A stretch of DNA of 64,000 bases from an uncultured Cocleimonas sp. (GCF_947495625.1 NZ_CANLZW010000014.1:1-64000), one strand, 5' to 3'. Shown: positions 45,473 to 54,455, counted from the stretch's first letter. Translations and numbers: made by a program. The notes: generated by a model not told the origin, from the sequence alone.

Positions 45473-46795
45473 ATGATCAATAATCATGCTGAGCATAAAC
45501 CGCTGGCAGAGCGAATGCGTCCTAGAACATTGGAAGAATATACGGGGCAGCAACACATACTAGGTGAAGGCAAACAATTGCGTGCAGCGATTGAACAGGA
45601 TCGATTACACTCGATGCTATTCTGGGGCCCACCAGGAACAGGGAAGACCACACTTGCAAGATTGATTGCCCGATATAGTGGAGCCGAGTTTATCACTATG
45701 TCTGCTGTTCTATCTGGCGTAAAAGACATTCGTGAAGCGGTGAAATTAGCAAAGCAAAGCCACGAACTTGATGGTCGTTCGACAGTGTTATTTGTAGACG
45801 AAGTACATCGCTTCAATAAATCCCAACAGGATGCGTTTTTACCGCATGTTGAAGACGGCACATTCAGCTTTATAGGTGCGACTACCGAAAACCCTTCCTT
45901 TGAATTAAATAACGCCTTGTTATCACGCGTACGTACCTATGTTTTACGTTCGCTTAGTGAAGATGACATTAAAGAAATATTACAATCGGCGATTCAAGAT
46001 TCAGAAAGAGGGCTAGGTGAGAAGAATCTTAAAATTGATCCTGATGCCTTAGACTTTTTAGCCAAAGCCGCGGATGGAGATGCGCGTCGTGGTTTGAATT
46101 GGTTAGAGATAGCTACTGATTTGGCTGATGAGGGTAAGATCACACAGGCAACCATCGAAGAGATAGCCAGCGAAGGTGTGCGTCGTTTTGATAAAGGTGG
46201 CGATCTTTTCTATGAACAGATTTCAGCATTGCATAAATCAATGCGCGGTAGTAACCCTGATGCTACATTATATTGGTTTTGTCGGATGATAGATGGCGGA
46301 TGTGATCCACTTTATATCGCCAGACGCGTGGTACGCATGGCCAGTGAAGATATCGGCAACGCTGATCCGCGGGGTTTAGAATTGGCGTTAAATGCATGGA
46401 AAACCTATGAACGTTTAGGTAGTCCCGAAGGTGAATTAGCCATCGCACAAGCTTTGGTTTATCTCGCTTCAGCGCCCAAAAGTAATGCTGTGTACGCCGC
46501 TTACAATACCGCGATGAAAGATGCGCGAGAATCAGGCTCTTTAGATGTACCGATGCATTTACGTAATGCGCCAACCACTTTAATGAAGGATCTTGATTTC
46601 GGTAAAGACTATCGATATGCGCATACCGAAGAGGGCGCATATGCTGCGGGTGAGAAGTACTTTCCTGAAGAGATGGGAGAACGATTGTATTACGAGCCTG
46701 TTCCCCGGGGTCTGGAAATTAAGATCGGCGAAAAGCTTACACATTTACGTGAGCAGGATAGGGTTGCGCGTGAAAAAAAATCTATTAAAAAATAA
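45473..46795 (+). CDS. rarA: Replication-associated recombination protein A (RarA/MgsA)
   Basis: A 440-residue AAA+ ATPase related to the clamp-loader. It has [21 protein letters not shown], Walker [10 protein letters not shown], Walker [22 protein letters not shown], sensor 1 [12 protein letters not shown] and the C-terminal MgsA domain ([16 protein letters not shown]..., [29 protein letters not shown]). Acts at stalled replication forks. Full-length and typical. The DUF3754 gene follows by 49 bases. Confidence 0.95.
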   Translation: MINNHAEHKPLAERMRPRTLEEYTGQQHILGEGKQLRAAIEQDRLHSMLFWGPPGTGKTTLARLIARYSGAEFITMSAVLSGVKDIREAVKLAKQSHELDGRSTVLFVDEVHRFNKSQQDAFLPHVEDGTFSFIGATTENPSFELNNALLSRVRTYVLRSLSEDDIKEILQSAIQDSERGLGEKNLKIDPDALDFLAKAADGDARRGLNWLEIATDLADEGKITQATIEEIASEGVRRFDKGGDLFYEQISALHKSMRGSNPDATLYWFCRMIDGGCDPLYIARRVVRMASEDIGNADPRGLELALNAWKTYERLGSPEGELAIAQALVYLASAPKSNAVYAAYNTAMKDARESGSLDVPMHLRNAPTTLMKDLDFGKDYRYAHTEEGAYAAGEKYFPEEMGERLYYEPVPRGLEIKIGEKLTHLREQDRVAREKKSIKK

Positions 46796-46844
46796 ATCAT
46801 TCTCGCGTTTACTTAATCGTTAACACAAACACTGACCCCTCTAT

Positions 46845-48179
46845 ATGCTCAGCAATAATTTACTCAATGATAATTTATTAAACAATACGGATTCTGCGGA
46901 CAAAACATTTATCCCTGTATCTCGAAGAGAGTTGATCAAAGAAATTATATGCAATGCGCGAGAAAGCGAACGTTTAGACAAACAGACTGTTCGTAATTTG
47001 CATACCTTCACAGAAGTCTTACAGACAATTTATCATGCCCGTTACCATCGCCATTATATCTCACTAAAAACAGCGTATCGGCCGTTTAATCCAGATAGAG
47101 ATGTGGTATCAAATCGATTGTGGAATGATAATGAAAAGCGCTGTTTACAGAAAAAGCTATTTAGCGAAGTCTCTGCATTATTACAAAAAGCAAATTATGA
47201 AGAGCTTGATGAAGTTGATATAAATGAGGCACTTAATAATCAAATGTCACGTGGATTGTCAATTGGTGTGGAGCTTGATGATTATCAGCAGGTATTGATT
47301 TATACCCGTGGTAAATCTCTGGTGAGAGTCAAACAAAGGCATTGGAGAACGTTGTTTCTTAAAGAAATTGATGTCGATATTCCGATCTATAGTCGTTTGA
47401 ATATGGTGTTTCGTTTTCGTGGTGAAACGGAATTAAAACAGCTATTAATCGATAAGGGTAAAAATCGTTTTAACCAATGGCTTTATCTGCGCAGACATAA
47501 GCGTTTGATGCAGGATAAAAGCTCCGATGATTATATTTTTATGCGTCAGTTTCGAGACATTCCATGCTCAGATCTTGAGATGTTATTTCCTAACTCAACC
47601 TTACGCTTTACTTTGCTGGATAAAATCAAACTAACTGCAGCAGGTGGTGCCGGAACTGTGGGTGGGATAATGGCTTTCCTATCCAAATTGGCTTTAGCCG
47701 TGAAACCGTTGACCATTTTGATTGCGGTGGTTGGTTTTGGCGGTGTACTGGGTCGGCAAGTCAGTAGCGTGTTAAACCAGCAAAACCATTATAAAATGGT
47801 ACTTTCACGCAGTCTTTATACGCATAGTCTGGATATTAATGTGGGGGTCATCGCGACACTTCTAGATCAAGCCCTGGATGAAGACGTCAAAGAATCGGTA
47901 CTTGCCTATTATATTCTTTTGAATGCCAGACAATCAGCTTTGGAAGCATCGCTGATTAAATCACTCGCTGAAGACTTCTTACAAAAACACTTTAATGTAT
48001 CGATTAATTTTGAAGTGAAAGATGCTTTATCTAAATTAAAAAAAGATGGATTGGTTTTTAGAAATGAGGACCTGTATCAGGCAATAAACGTTGAGGAAAC
48101 GGGTTCTAAATTAGAGTCGCATTGGTATGATTTGTATGCTGCGACAGAGAGTATTGCTTCAGCTTCAGGTGAACCTTGA
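46845..48179 (+). CDS. DUF3754 family protein
   Basis: A 444-residue protein of the DUF3754 (TMEM143-like) family. Soluble N-terminal part with FIPVSRRELI, LHTFTEVLQTIYHARYHRHY and the YKxR-like VRVKQRHWRTLFLKEIDVDIPIYSRL, a hydrophobic pair of helices at about 265-310 (GGAGTVGGIMAFLSKLALAVKPLTILIAVVG), and a C-terminal winged-helix-like end. Function unknown. Just downstream of rarA on the same strand. Confidence 0.82.
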   Translation: MLSNNLLNDNLLNNTDSADKTFIPVSRRELIKEIICNARESERLDKQTVRNLHTFTEVLQTIYHARYHRHYISLKTAYRPFNPDRDVVSNRLWNDNEKRCLQKKLFSEVSALLQKANYEELDEVDINEALNNQMSRGLSIGVELDDYQQVLIYTRGKSLVRVKQRHWRTLFLKEIDVDIPIYSRLNMVFRFRGETELKQLLIDKGKNRFNQWLYLRRHKRLMQDKSSDDYIFMRQFRDIPCSDLEMLFPNSTLRFTLLDKIKLTAAGGAGTVGGIMAFLSKLALAVKPLTILIAVVGFGGVLGRQVSSVLNQQNHYKMVLSRSLYTHSLDINVGVIATLLDQALDEDVKESVLAYYILLNARQSALEASLIKSLAEDFLQKHFNVSINFEVKDALSKLKKDGLVFRNEDLYQAINVEETGSKLESHWYDLYAATESIASASGEP

Positions 48180-48204
48180 TTAGAACTAATTTTAGTTGAG
48201 CAAT

Positions 48205-48318
48205 AACACACCCCCGTACTTTTGGGCACTATTTCTAAAAAGTGACAAGCTCTGCATAAGTTCCTTTAGTCATTTCAAACTACGAAATGAAAAGTCACTT
48301 AAAGTACGGGGGTGTGTT
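48205..48318. repeat. Inverted pair of core repeats with internal hairpins (MITE-like)
   Basis: AACACACCCCCGTACTTT at 48205-48222 and AAAGTACGGGGGTGTGTT at 48301-48318 form a perfect 18-base inverted repeat. Inside are AAGTGAC (48240) and GTCACTT (48294), also inverted, and the type B module with stem TCATTTC/GAAATGA (near 48270-48290). Contains core copies 17 (reverse, 48209-48221) and 18 (forward, 48302-48314), between converging genes. Confidence 0.9.
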
Positions 48319-48333
48319 TTCTTTTTTATCGAT

Positions 48334-48879
48334 TTATTTACTTAAGCAATCTTTAACATTTTGCTGGTTAAGTAATAACGCCACAATGATAAGAATAATA
48401 GGGGCGATAAAAGCACCGAGAGATGTGATTGAAGACATTCCGCCTGCTGCATTTGCCATTTCTGGACTCATATCTGCAAACATTTCTTCCATCATGCTTT
48501 TGGTATAGAAGAAAGTGAAAATACTCACTACGATAGTGAAAATTGTATAGTAATTAAAGTGTTGGCGACCAATATCAAGATACTTGAGAAGTTTAAATCC
48601 AATCCAGATAGCCCATATAGAGGTTAAAATAGACAAAGCTGTAGAACCAATCAGGTAGGTTTTACTCATACCCATCATTCCTCCGCCTTGAGAAAGCGCG
48701 TCTAATGCGCCTGAAGCAAACATCATCGACGCCAATCCAAACAAACCAAAAATTAAACCTAATGCGCCTAATATAATTGAAATGATTCCGATGACTTTAG
48801 GTATTGAACTGCGCGCGACTAAATTGTTATTAACGTCAGACTCTGGCGGCGTGTAGGGGTTATTCGCATTATCATTCAT
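48334..48879 (-). CDS. Small four-helix membrane protein with NPYTPP N-terminus
   Basis: About 181 residues, starting MNDNANNPYTPPESDVNN, followed by IPKVIGIISIILGALGLIFGL and three further helices. A paralog of the 2514-3014 gene: same N-terminal tag, same helix order, similar end. Start at 48879 has CGAGGAAC eight bases upstream, better than the 48948 ATG. Function unknown. Confidence 0.78.
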   Translation of the reverse strand: MNDNANNPYTPPESDVNNNLVARSSIPKVIGIISIILGALGLIFGLFGLASMMFASGALDALSQGGGMMGMSKTYLIGSTALSILTSIWAIWIGFKLLKYLDIGRQHFNYYTIFTIVVSIFTFFYTKSMMEEMFADMSPEMANAAGGMSSITSLGAFIAPIILIIVALLLNQQNVKDCLSK

Positions 48880-49037
48880 AAGTGTTCCTCGTAACTTTGT
48901 GGTCGTAGTGGTTATTGAAGTAGTGAAAGTGTTGCCAGTTTTGTGCAACTTTTTAAAAGCTGGCTTAGAACAGAGTTTAAAATAAACTTACAAATGAAAC
49001 TGTGAACTATTTACGCTTATTATCAGACAGATAGTTT

Positions 49038-49099
49038 AACAAGAGTGGAATGTGAAACAAGAGTAGAGAGTGAAACAGGCATAGAGAGTGAAACAAGAA
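49038..49099. repeat. Short tandem repeat, 18 bases x 3+
   Basis: AACAAGAGTGGAATGTGA (49038), AACAAGAGTAGAGAGTGA (49056), AACAGGCATAGAGAGTGA (49074) and a partial unit at 49092, in a 465-base gap with no other supported feature. The small minus-strand frame across it is most likely chance. Confidence 0.8.
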
Positions 49100-49344
49100 T
49101 AATCATGTAGCAGGTTGCTGTGTGATTTTCGCTAATCTGATTTTTAATCAGGCAAATAGTACTAAATTTCAATAAGCCCTCATAGTGCGTTATTTTGTAA
49201 CTTGATTTAGTTATGATAAGTTTCATAGATTCCATAAATGTAAAATAAATAACATAGTCACAAAGAATCAATCTTTGATTCATTGGCCTTTTAACTCAGG
49301 CTACTTTCAGGCTATCTACCAATTTCTAATACAGGGGTGTAACA

Positions 49345-51018
49345 ATGAGAGTGTTTTTCTTAAACATAGGAATATTGTCAATATTGGCATTGCTAACGAC
49401 ATCAATGAGTTTTGCCAGTCCGATTTCAATTACGCACACGCATGATGGTAGACAGCATAGTCATGTGTTACCTGCAGAAGGACTTGCACATAGACATGGG
49501 GGAGCTCCTGGACAGGCGACATCTAATGTTGTGAGACGCACTGGCACGATTGTTTACGGAAATCCTCAGCCATCTCGACCAACGGCTAAACCGCCTAAAC
49601 CAGATTATTATGATTTTTCATCCAGTGGTAATCAGACAACAACAGTTATTAGCTCTGGTTCTAGCTCATCGCACTTTCACGATGGCAGACAGCATACTCA
49701 TCCTTTACCTGCTCAGGGCTTTGCGCATCGACATGGCGCAGGTTCTTTAGGAACTCGGGTAAATAGCAATACCACTAGACATAGCAATACGGTCATATAT
49801 GGAAATGCACAAGACAATTACAAAGGGAATAGCCGATCATATAATGATGGTTTAGTTTTTGGCCCAAGTGATTCGGCGCGTAATACCAAAGTGCAAAGAA
49901 CGACTACCAATAACGGTTATTTTGATAACAAAAGAGACCGTGGTGATCGACGTGATAGAAAAAGAAATTTATCCAAAGGTGACACCAACTGTAGAATTGG
50001 GCAACCTAACTGCAATATGTGTGCGGCGAACGTACAACAGCAATTCAAGCGCGCAGCAGCGAATCAAATCAGATGGCAAACCAAGCCGTGGTCATTTACC
50101 TGGCCACAAAAATATCCGCCGCAAAACCTAAGACCATTGGATATCTTTAATGGTGATCCTGCGCATGCTTTAGGTATTCCTGATACGCATGTTCAAGGCT
50201 TTGTGCGCACTAACTCATCGCTTTACCCTTATGCCGGAAGCCATAGTCATAAAAAACGCGGCGGCATCTTTGTTGTGAAACAATCGGGTAATGGCACAAA
50301 GTATTTGTCGACGTTGCACCGTACCAAGGGCAGACATCCGAGTGGTGTGCATATTATCGGTAAATACCTGGTGTATGGTTTAGGCAAACGCCTTCATTTC
50401 ATGGATATCAATAGCCAGAATCAAGACCTTGAATTTAGTTTGCCGATTGAAAAGGCGAATTTTGGCGGTGGTCTGGGTATTGTAAAACTGGCTGATGATC
50501 GTCATCTAGTTGTAACTACTGGCCCTGGCGGACAAGATAATAGACCACGTTATAATCAGTTTTATATTCTAGAAACGTCTAACGGTCGTCCTTCTTCATT
50601 AAAACTCATCAATCAATCATCCACCCAGAAACCTTCTAAATGGCCTAAAGGTTTAGCCTATTCAGAAAACCTGTCACTGATCACCGAATGTGGAACAGGC
50701 GATATTTATGCGGTTCATACAACTGGTGATGAGAAGGGAATTTCTGCCATTACGGGTAATGGTTACTGGAAATTATCTAAATTAGTACAAAAAGATAGAG
50801 CCCTTGGATTATCCGCAATTAATGCCTTCACCATGCGACAAGACATGAAGAGTTGTAATGTCAGAGCTGCTGCAACCGTGGGTGTTACGCCGCAAAAACG
50901 GATGGAGTTCAGCTGTCATGGATACGCCAAAGACCCTGATGGTACGATGTTTAACGTGTTAGGCCGTTCTAGCAGAAATAAAGATAAGTTTTATTTCAAA
51001 ACGGGAACTGTTTTCTAG
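49345..51018 (+). CDS. Exported protein with two His-rich HDGR repeats and a large C-terminal domain
   Basis: A 557-residue protein with a signal peptide ending SFA-S. Two copies of a ~22-residue motif follow: HTHDGRQHSHVLPAEGLAHRHG (about 33-54) and HFHDGRQHTHPLPAQGFAHRHG (about 112-133), which could each bind metal through six or more histidines. A low-complexity R/D/N region comes next, then from about 230 a domain with repeated blades (GTKYLSTLHRTKGRHPSGVH, KYLVYGLGKRLHFMDI, DRHLVVTTGPGG) like a beta-propeller. Function unknown; perhaps metal-linked surface protein. Confidence 0.75.
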   Translation: MRVFFLNIGILSILALLTTSMSFASPISITHTHDGRQHSHVLPAEGLAHRHGGAPGQATSNVVRRTGTIVYGNPQPSRPTAKPPKPDYYDFSSSGNQTTTVISSGSSSSHFHDGRQHTHPLPAQGFAHRHGAGSLGTRVNSNTTRHSNTVIYGNAQDNYKGNSRSYNDGLVFGPSDSARNTKVQRTTTNNGYFDNKRDRGDRRDRKRNLSKGDTNCRIGQPNCNMCAANVQQQFKRAAANQIRWQTKPWSFTWPQKYPPQNLRPLDIFNGDPAHALGIPDTHVQGFVRTNSSLYPYAGSHSHKKRGGIFVVKQSGNGTKYLSTLHRTKGRHPSGVHIIGKYLVYGLGKRLHFMDINSQNQDLEFSLPIEKANFGGGLGIVKLADDRHLVVTTGPGGQDNRPRYNQFYILETSNGRPSSLKLINQSSTQKPSKWPKGLAYSENLSLITECGTGDIYAVHTTGDEKGISAITGNGYWKLSKLVQKDRALGLSAINAFTMRQDMKSCNVRAAATVGVTPQKRMEFSCHGYAKDPDGTMFNVLGRSSRNKDKFYFKTGTVF

Positions 51019-51078
51019 ACGCATTGACACTGGCATTTTTACTGATGCCAAGTGCTTGTACCTAAAACTAGCTAGTAC

Positions 51079-51119
51079 AAAAGAGCTCTGAATGGATGTT
51101 AATTCTTCAGAGCTTTTTT
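51079..51119 (+). terminator. Rho-independent terminator
   Basis: AGCTCTGAA / TTCAGAGCT stem followed by TTTTTT, 60 bases past the His-repeat gene. Confidence 0.88.
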
Positions 51120-51242
51120 AACGCTTAAATTAATTTTTTGTCTATACTCATGATCGTCCGGGAGACTTGAAAGTGCGTTACAAATCATCGGATAATCAGA
51201 CGTTAACATAGCGTAGCACCAGTAAATGCAGGGATTAAATAA

Positions 51243-51854
51243 ATGAAAACAATTAGTTGCGATGGTAAAGACATAATTCCGTCTAAGATAATCTGTATTG
51301 GCAGAAATTATGTGGAGCATATTCAGGAGTTGGATAATGCAATGCCCGATGAGCCGGTGATTTTTCTTAAACCGAACTCAGCAATTTCACATGAAATCGT
51401 TACTCACGAGATAGATGCAATTCATTACGAAGCTGAGATCAGTTTTTTAGTGCATGATAAGCAACTGTCTGCGGTAGGTTTCGGCCTGGATTTAACCAAA
51501 AGAGAAGTCCAGTCAAATCTGAAAGGTAAAGGATTACCGTGGGAGCGAGCCAAAGCCTTTGATAATTCAGCGGTGCTCAGTGATTTCAAACCGTTCGATG
51601 GCGACATACACGCGTTGCGTCTTGAATTGTTTATCAATGGTGAGTTAATTCAATATGGCGGTACCCCGCTTATGCTTTATAAGCCCAGTGAAATACTGGA
51701 AGAAGTGTCCAAATTCATGACGATTGCTGATAACGACATTATCATGACTGGTACGCCTAAAGGCGTGGGTGTGGTAAACAAGGGTGATGTATTTGTGGGT
51801 AAGATCTTTGAGAATGATGACTTACTTGTAGACGTTGAATGGCAGGTGCAATAA
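51243..51854 (+). CDS. Fumarylacetoacetate hydrolase-family protein (YcgM-like)
   Basis: A 203-residue enzyme of the FAH superfamily. It has KIICIGRNYVEHIQEL, EPVIFLKPNSAI, the metal ligands in HYEAEISFLV, GLDLTKREVQ, KAFDNSAVLSDF and IIMTGTPKGVGVVNKGD. Members hydrolyse or decarboxylate 3-oxo acids such as acylpyruvates or oxaloacetate; the small size fits the acylpyruvase/YcgM group. AGGGA precedes the ATG. Monocistronic with a hairpin after it. Confidence 0.88.
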   Translation: MKTISCDGKDIIPSKIICIGRNYVEHIQELDNAMPDEPVIFLKPNSAISHEIVTHEIDAIHYEAEISFLVHDKQLSAVGFGLDLTKREVQSNLKGKGLPWERAKAFDNSAVLSDFKPFDGDIHALRLELFINGELIQYGGTPLMLYKPSEILEEVSKFMTIADNDIIMTGTPKGVGVVNKGDVFVGKIFENDDLLVDVEWQVQ

Positions 51855-51914
51855 GTCGTTTATTTAAGTTAAAGAATGACTGTAACTCAATAATAACTTT
51901 CGTGTTTTCCTGGA

Positions 51915-51947
51915 AGGCTGTTTTATCATCAATAGAAAAAACAGCCT
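51915..51947 (+). terminator. Hairpin joined to core repeat
   Basis: AGGCTGTTTT / AAAACAGCCT stem ends 2 bases before core copy 19. Likely the 3' end of the FAH-family transcript; no U-tract follows it on the plus strand, but on the minus strand the stem is followed by T-rich bases. Confidence 0.6.
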
Positions 51948-51949
51948 CA

Positions 51950-51962
51950 AAGTAGGGGGGTG
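51950..51962 (+). repeat. G-rich core repeat, copy 19
   Basis: Exact core, preceded by AAAAAACAGCCTCA, between converging genes. Confidence 0.9.
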
Positions 51963-52018
51963 ACTATGCTATTTTAGTCAGACTCCTAATCGCCCTAAAA
52001 ATAGTTTCATGCCTTGTA

Positions 52019-52873
52019 TTAAAACGCCTTGGATTTAAGCGTGGCGAAATAAGCCGTCCAACTCTGGTGTTCTCTGCCTGCCGCTTTACTGTATTGACTC
52101 GGATTATCCGACTTACCTTCGCGAATCCCTTGATAAATCCCAGCGATAACAGTACCTAAAAATTCGCCTAATTCAGCCACCCGATCTTCACGGAATGCTT
52201 CGACAGACATCGCTTCATAACGCAAATCCGTGCCAAATGCTGCGTTCAGGTATTCTGCAAGTTGGCTTTGGCTAATAGCTTCACCATGTAAGTTATAGAT
52301 CTGCGCATTGTGCTTATCTTCGGTGAGCATTTTTGCATAGGCGTATGCGAGTTCTGGGCGTGAGGTGTAACCACATTTGCCATCAGCCGCACAGTTGGCA
52401 ATCACTCCCGCTTTTTTATACGCTTCGATATATTCAATATCAGGCTCTATGTATATGCCATTGCGTCCGATGACCCAATCCAGACCGCTGTCGATAATAT
52501 CCTGCTCGGTCTGTCGATTACTTTGAATCACTGGAGAAAAAGCCGTGCCTTCTTCAGCGCCTTGAACGCTGGTATAGACAATCTTCTTCACGCCACTTTT
52601 CTTGGCGGCATTAATCACATTTCGATGCTGCTGGATACGTTTATCCGGATCATCCATGCCAGAGACTAATAATAAAGTATCTACCGATTCTAGCGATGTT
52701 TCCAAGGCGTCAAGGTCATTGTAGTCGCCAGGTCGCACTTCAATACCCAAGTCCTTCGCTTTATCAGGTGTGCGAGCCAAACCGATGACATCATCTTTGG
52801 GGACTACAGCGAGTAATGCCTTAACAATTTCTTTTCCTAAATGTCCGCTTGCTGCGGTTACTGCGATTTTCAT
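52019..52873 (-). CDS. NmrA-type NAD(P)-binding protein (QorB/azoreductase-like)
   Basis: A 284-residue atypical short-chain dehydrogenase. The N-terminal Rossmann motif is AASGHLGKEIV (GxxGxxG-like), followed by VIGLARTPDKAKDL, DTLLLVSG, VKKIVYTSVQGAE and the DWVIGRNGIYIEP segment of the NmrA/QorB family, which sense or reduce quinones and azo compounds with NAD(P)H. AGGAAG precedes the ATG. A 16-base tandem repeat lies between it and the SIP gene. Confidence 0.85.
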   Translation of the reverse strand: MKIAVTAASGHLGKEIVKALLAVVPKDDVIGLARTPDKAKDLGIEVRPGDYNDLDALETSLESVDTLLLVSGMDDPDKRIQQHRNVINAAKKSGVKKIVYTSVQGAEEGTAFSPVIQSNRQTEQDIIDSGLDWVIGRNGIYIEPDIEYIEAYKKAGVIANCAADGKCGYTSRPELAYAYAKMLTEDKHNAQIYNLHGEAISQSQLAEYLNAAFGTDLRYEAMSVEAFREDRVAELGEFLGTVIAGIYQGIREGKSDNPSQYSKAAGREHQSWTAYFATLKSKAF

Positions 52874-52942
52874 ATTTTCTTCCTATTGCTATAGGTTAAT
52901 TTGTAAGCTTAATGCTATTAAAATGTGTTACTAACCTTTGTT

Positions 52943-53006
52943 ATGACTGTAGTAAATAATGATTGCTACAAATAATGACTGCGATAAATAATACTCGCCA
53001 CAAACA
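52943..53006. repeat. Short tandem repeat, 16 bases x 4
   Basis: ATGACTGTAGTAAATA (52943), ATGATTGCTACAAATA (52959), ATGACTGCGATAAATA (52975) and a diverged unit (52991), immediately on the 3' side of the SIP gene. Confidence 0.82.
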
Positions 53007-53021
53007 CCTGAGGTTTTAAAA

Positions 53022-53822
53022 CTAAGCGTTTGCTTGATCGGCATCAGTTTGTTTTGCCTTTTTGTGCTCCTCTTCGGTATTGCCTTGTTTCCAGTAACTG
53101 GAAACATATAGATGTGATCTTTCAATAGCGCATTCTTCTCTCAGGTATTGTCTGATTTTTTTCATCGTCTTAAATTCGCAGGCAACCCATGTGGATAAAC
53201 CTTGCGCTTGCCTCAGGTCTTTCTCTATGGCATGAAACAGCGGTGAGGCATCTGAGCCGGGGTTGTCATTGATTACCCACTGTAGCTCAATACCTTCGGG
53301 TTTAATCAGGTTATGTATGTCCGATTCCGATAAAACTTCAATAAATAACTGACCTTTGGCGTTTTCCGGTAAACGTTTTAGATTCGCTGTTAGTGCAGGA
53401 AGTGCCGTCATATCGCCCGCAAGTAAAAAATACTCTGCATCCGTATTGATGAATTTAGCTGGCCCCGGGCCTGCGATTGAAATTTCATCGCCAGCCGCAG
53501 TGTCTAACGACCAGGGCGCAGCAATACCATGATTAGTATTGTTGTCGAGGCTATTGTGTAGCATAAAATCCACATCGATTTCATTCTGATCAGATCGTTG
53601 TTCTGCAACTGTGTAGGTTCTCATGACTGGTTTTTCTTTACCTGCCTGATTAAAAAGAAGCTTGATATAAGCACCTTCCGAATCTTTGGGGAAACTAGCC
53701 AGCGCATCGCCCTGCAATGTTACCCGGCGCATATTGGGTGTCAGATTATTGGCTGACTTTACCTGTAGTGTTCTGGGTACACGACGGGTTTTGGCATTTT
53801 TAACTCTTTCGATAATGTTCAT
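53022..53822 (-). CDS. Siderophore-interacting protein (FAD-binding reductase)
   Basis: A 266-residue cytoplasmic flavoprotein of the SIP family, which reduces ferric siderophore to release iron. It has NMRRVTLQGDALASFP, VMRTYTVAEQR (FAD binding), HGIAAPWSLDTAAGDEISIAGPG, LAGDMTALPALTANLKRLP and the C-terminal SSYWKQGNTEEEH signature. Start at 53822 (MNIIERV) with AGGATAC upstream; the longer frame would run through the regulatory region. Divergent from a MarR gene with repeated operator-like sites. Confidence 0.9.
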   Translation of the reverse strand: MNIIERVKNAKTRRVPRTLQVKSANNLTPNMRRVTLQGDALASFPKDSEGAYIKLLFNQAGKEKPVMRTYTVAEQRSDQNEIDVDFMLHNSLDNNTNHGIAAPWSLDTAAGDEISIAGPGPAKFINTDAEYFLLAGDMTALPALTANLKRLPENAKGQLFIEVLSESDIHNLIKPEGIELQWVINDNPGSDASPLFHAIEKDLRQAQGLSTWVACEFKTMKKIRQYLREECAIERSHLYVSSYWKQGNTEEEHKKAKQTDADQANA

Positions 53823-53901
53823 TATGTATCCTGTATTTTTACTAGATTGAGTGAATGTTGTGTTTAACAAAACGCTCAATCTTGTAATAAGTGTAAATAT
53901 A

Positions 53902-53945
53902 GTTGATAATAGCAACCATATAGTAATGTAATTGATAATGTCAAC
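53902..53945. promoter_or_regulatory. Paired operator-like sites for the MarR regulator
   Basis: GTTGATAATAGCAAC (53902-53916) and ATTGATAATGTCAAC (53931-53945) share TTGATAAT-x-x-CAAC and are each nearly palindromic (TTG/CAA ends), spaced 29 bases apart between divergent SIP and MarR genes. Confidence 0.55.
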
Positions 53946-53970
53946 TATAATTCTTTTAGGAAGTGAATAA

Positions 53971-54399
53971 ATGTCTGATCGAAAATCATCAGAAAGTCTT
54001 TTTCACCTGGTTCATGCCTTAAAACGGCAACTATTTGAACAAGCAGAACAACTCAATGTAAATCTCACGCCGATGCATATTCGGGTGATGAAAATTATCG
54101 ATCGCAAGAAACCGTGTACTGCGATAGATATCGCCAGTTTTCTAAGGCGCGATAAAGCACAGGTAACGCGCTTGGTGAATACACTGATCGAAAAGGATCT
54201 GATAAGTAAAGAACCCAACCCTAACGATAAGCGCAGTCAATATTTATGCGTCACAGAAACGGGGACTGCGTTAGTCGACGAAATTGCCAAAATAGATGCT
54301 AATACAATGCAGATGATGACGAAAAACCTCTCTGAAGAAGAACTCTCAGAGTTTCAGCGTATTAGCTCATTAATGTCGAAAAATCTTGAATCCAGATAA
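53971..54399 (+). CDS. MarR-family transcriptional regulator
   Basis: A 142-residue winged-helix regulator. It has VNLTPMHIRVMKIIDRKKPCTAIDIASFLRRDKAQVTRLVNTLIEKDLISKEPNPNDKRSQYLCVTETG, the full MarR DNA-binding core with the D-x-R wing. It probably controls itself and the divergent siderophore-interacting gene. TTTAGGAAG precedes the ATG. Its last codons and stop are the first unit of a tandem repeat. Confidence 0.9.
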   Translation: MSDRKSSESLFHLVHALKRQLFEQAEQLNVNLTPMHIRVMKIIDRKKPCTAIDIASFLRRDKAQVTRLVNTLIEKDLISKEPNPNDKRSQYLCVTETGTALVDEIAKIDANTMQMMTKNLSEEELSEFQRISSLMSKNLESR

Positions 54400-54441
54400 C
54401 TAGAACAACCGATAACTAGAATTCCAATAACTAGAATCCAG
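54391..54441. repeat. Short tandem repeat, 15-16 bases x 3, covering a stop codon
   Basis: TCCAGATAACTAGAA, CAACCGATAACTAGAA and TTCCAATAACTAGAA, then TCCAG. The first unit contains the last two codons and the TAA stop of the MarR gene. Confidence 0.82.
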
Positions 54442-54455
54442 AAAAAAGTGCCTGA

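Noticed and set aside
49023-49283. Small minus-strand frame of 86 codons
   Set aside because: It is made largely of the 18-base tandem repeat and has no recognisable protein features or ribosome site.
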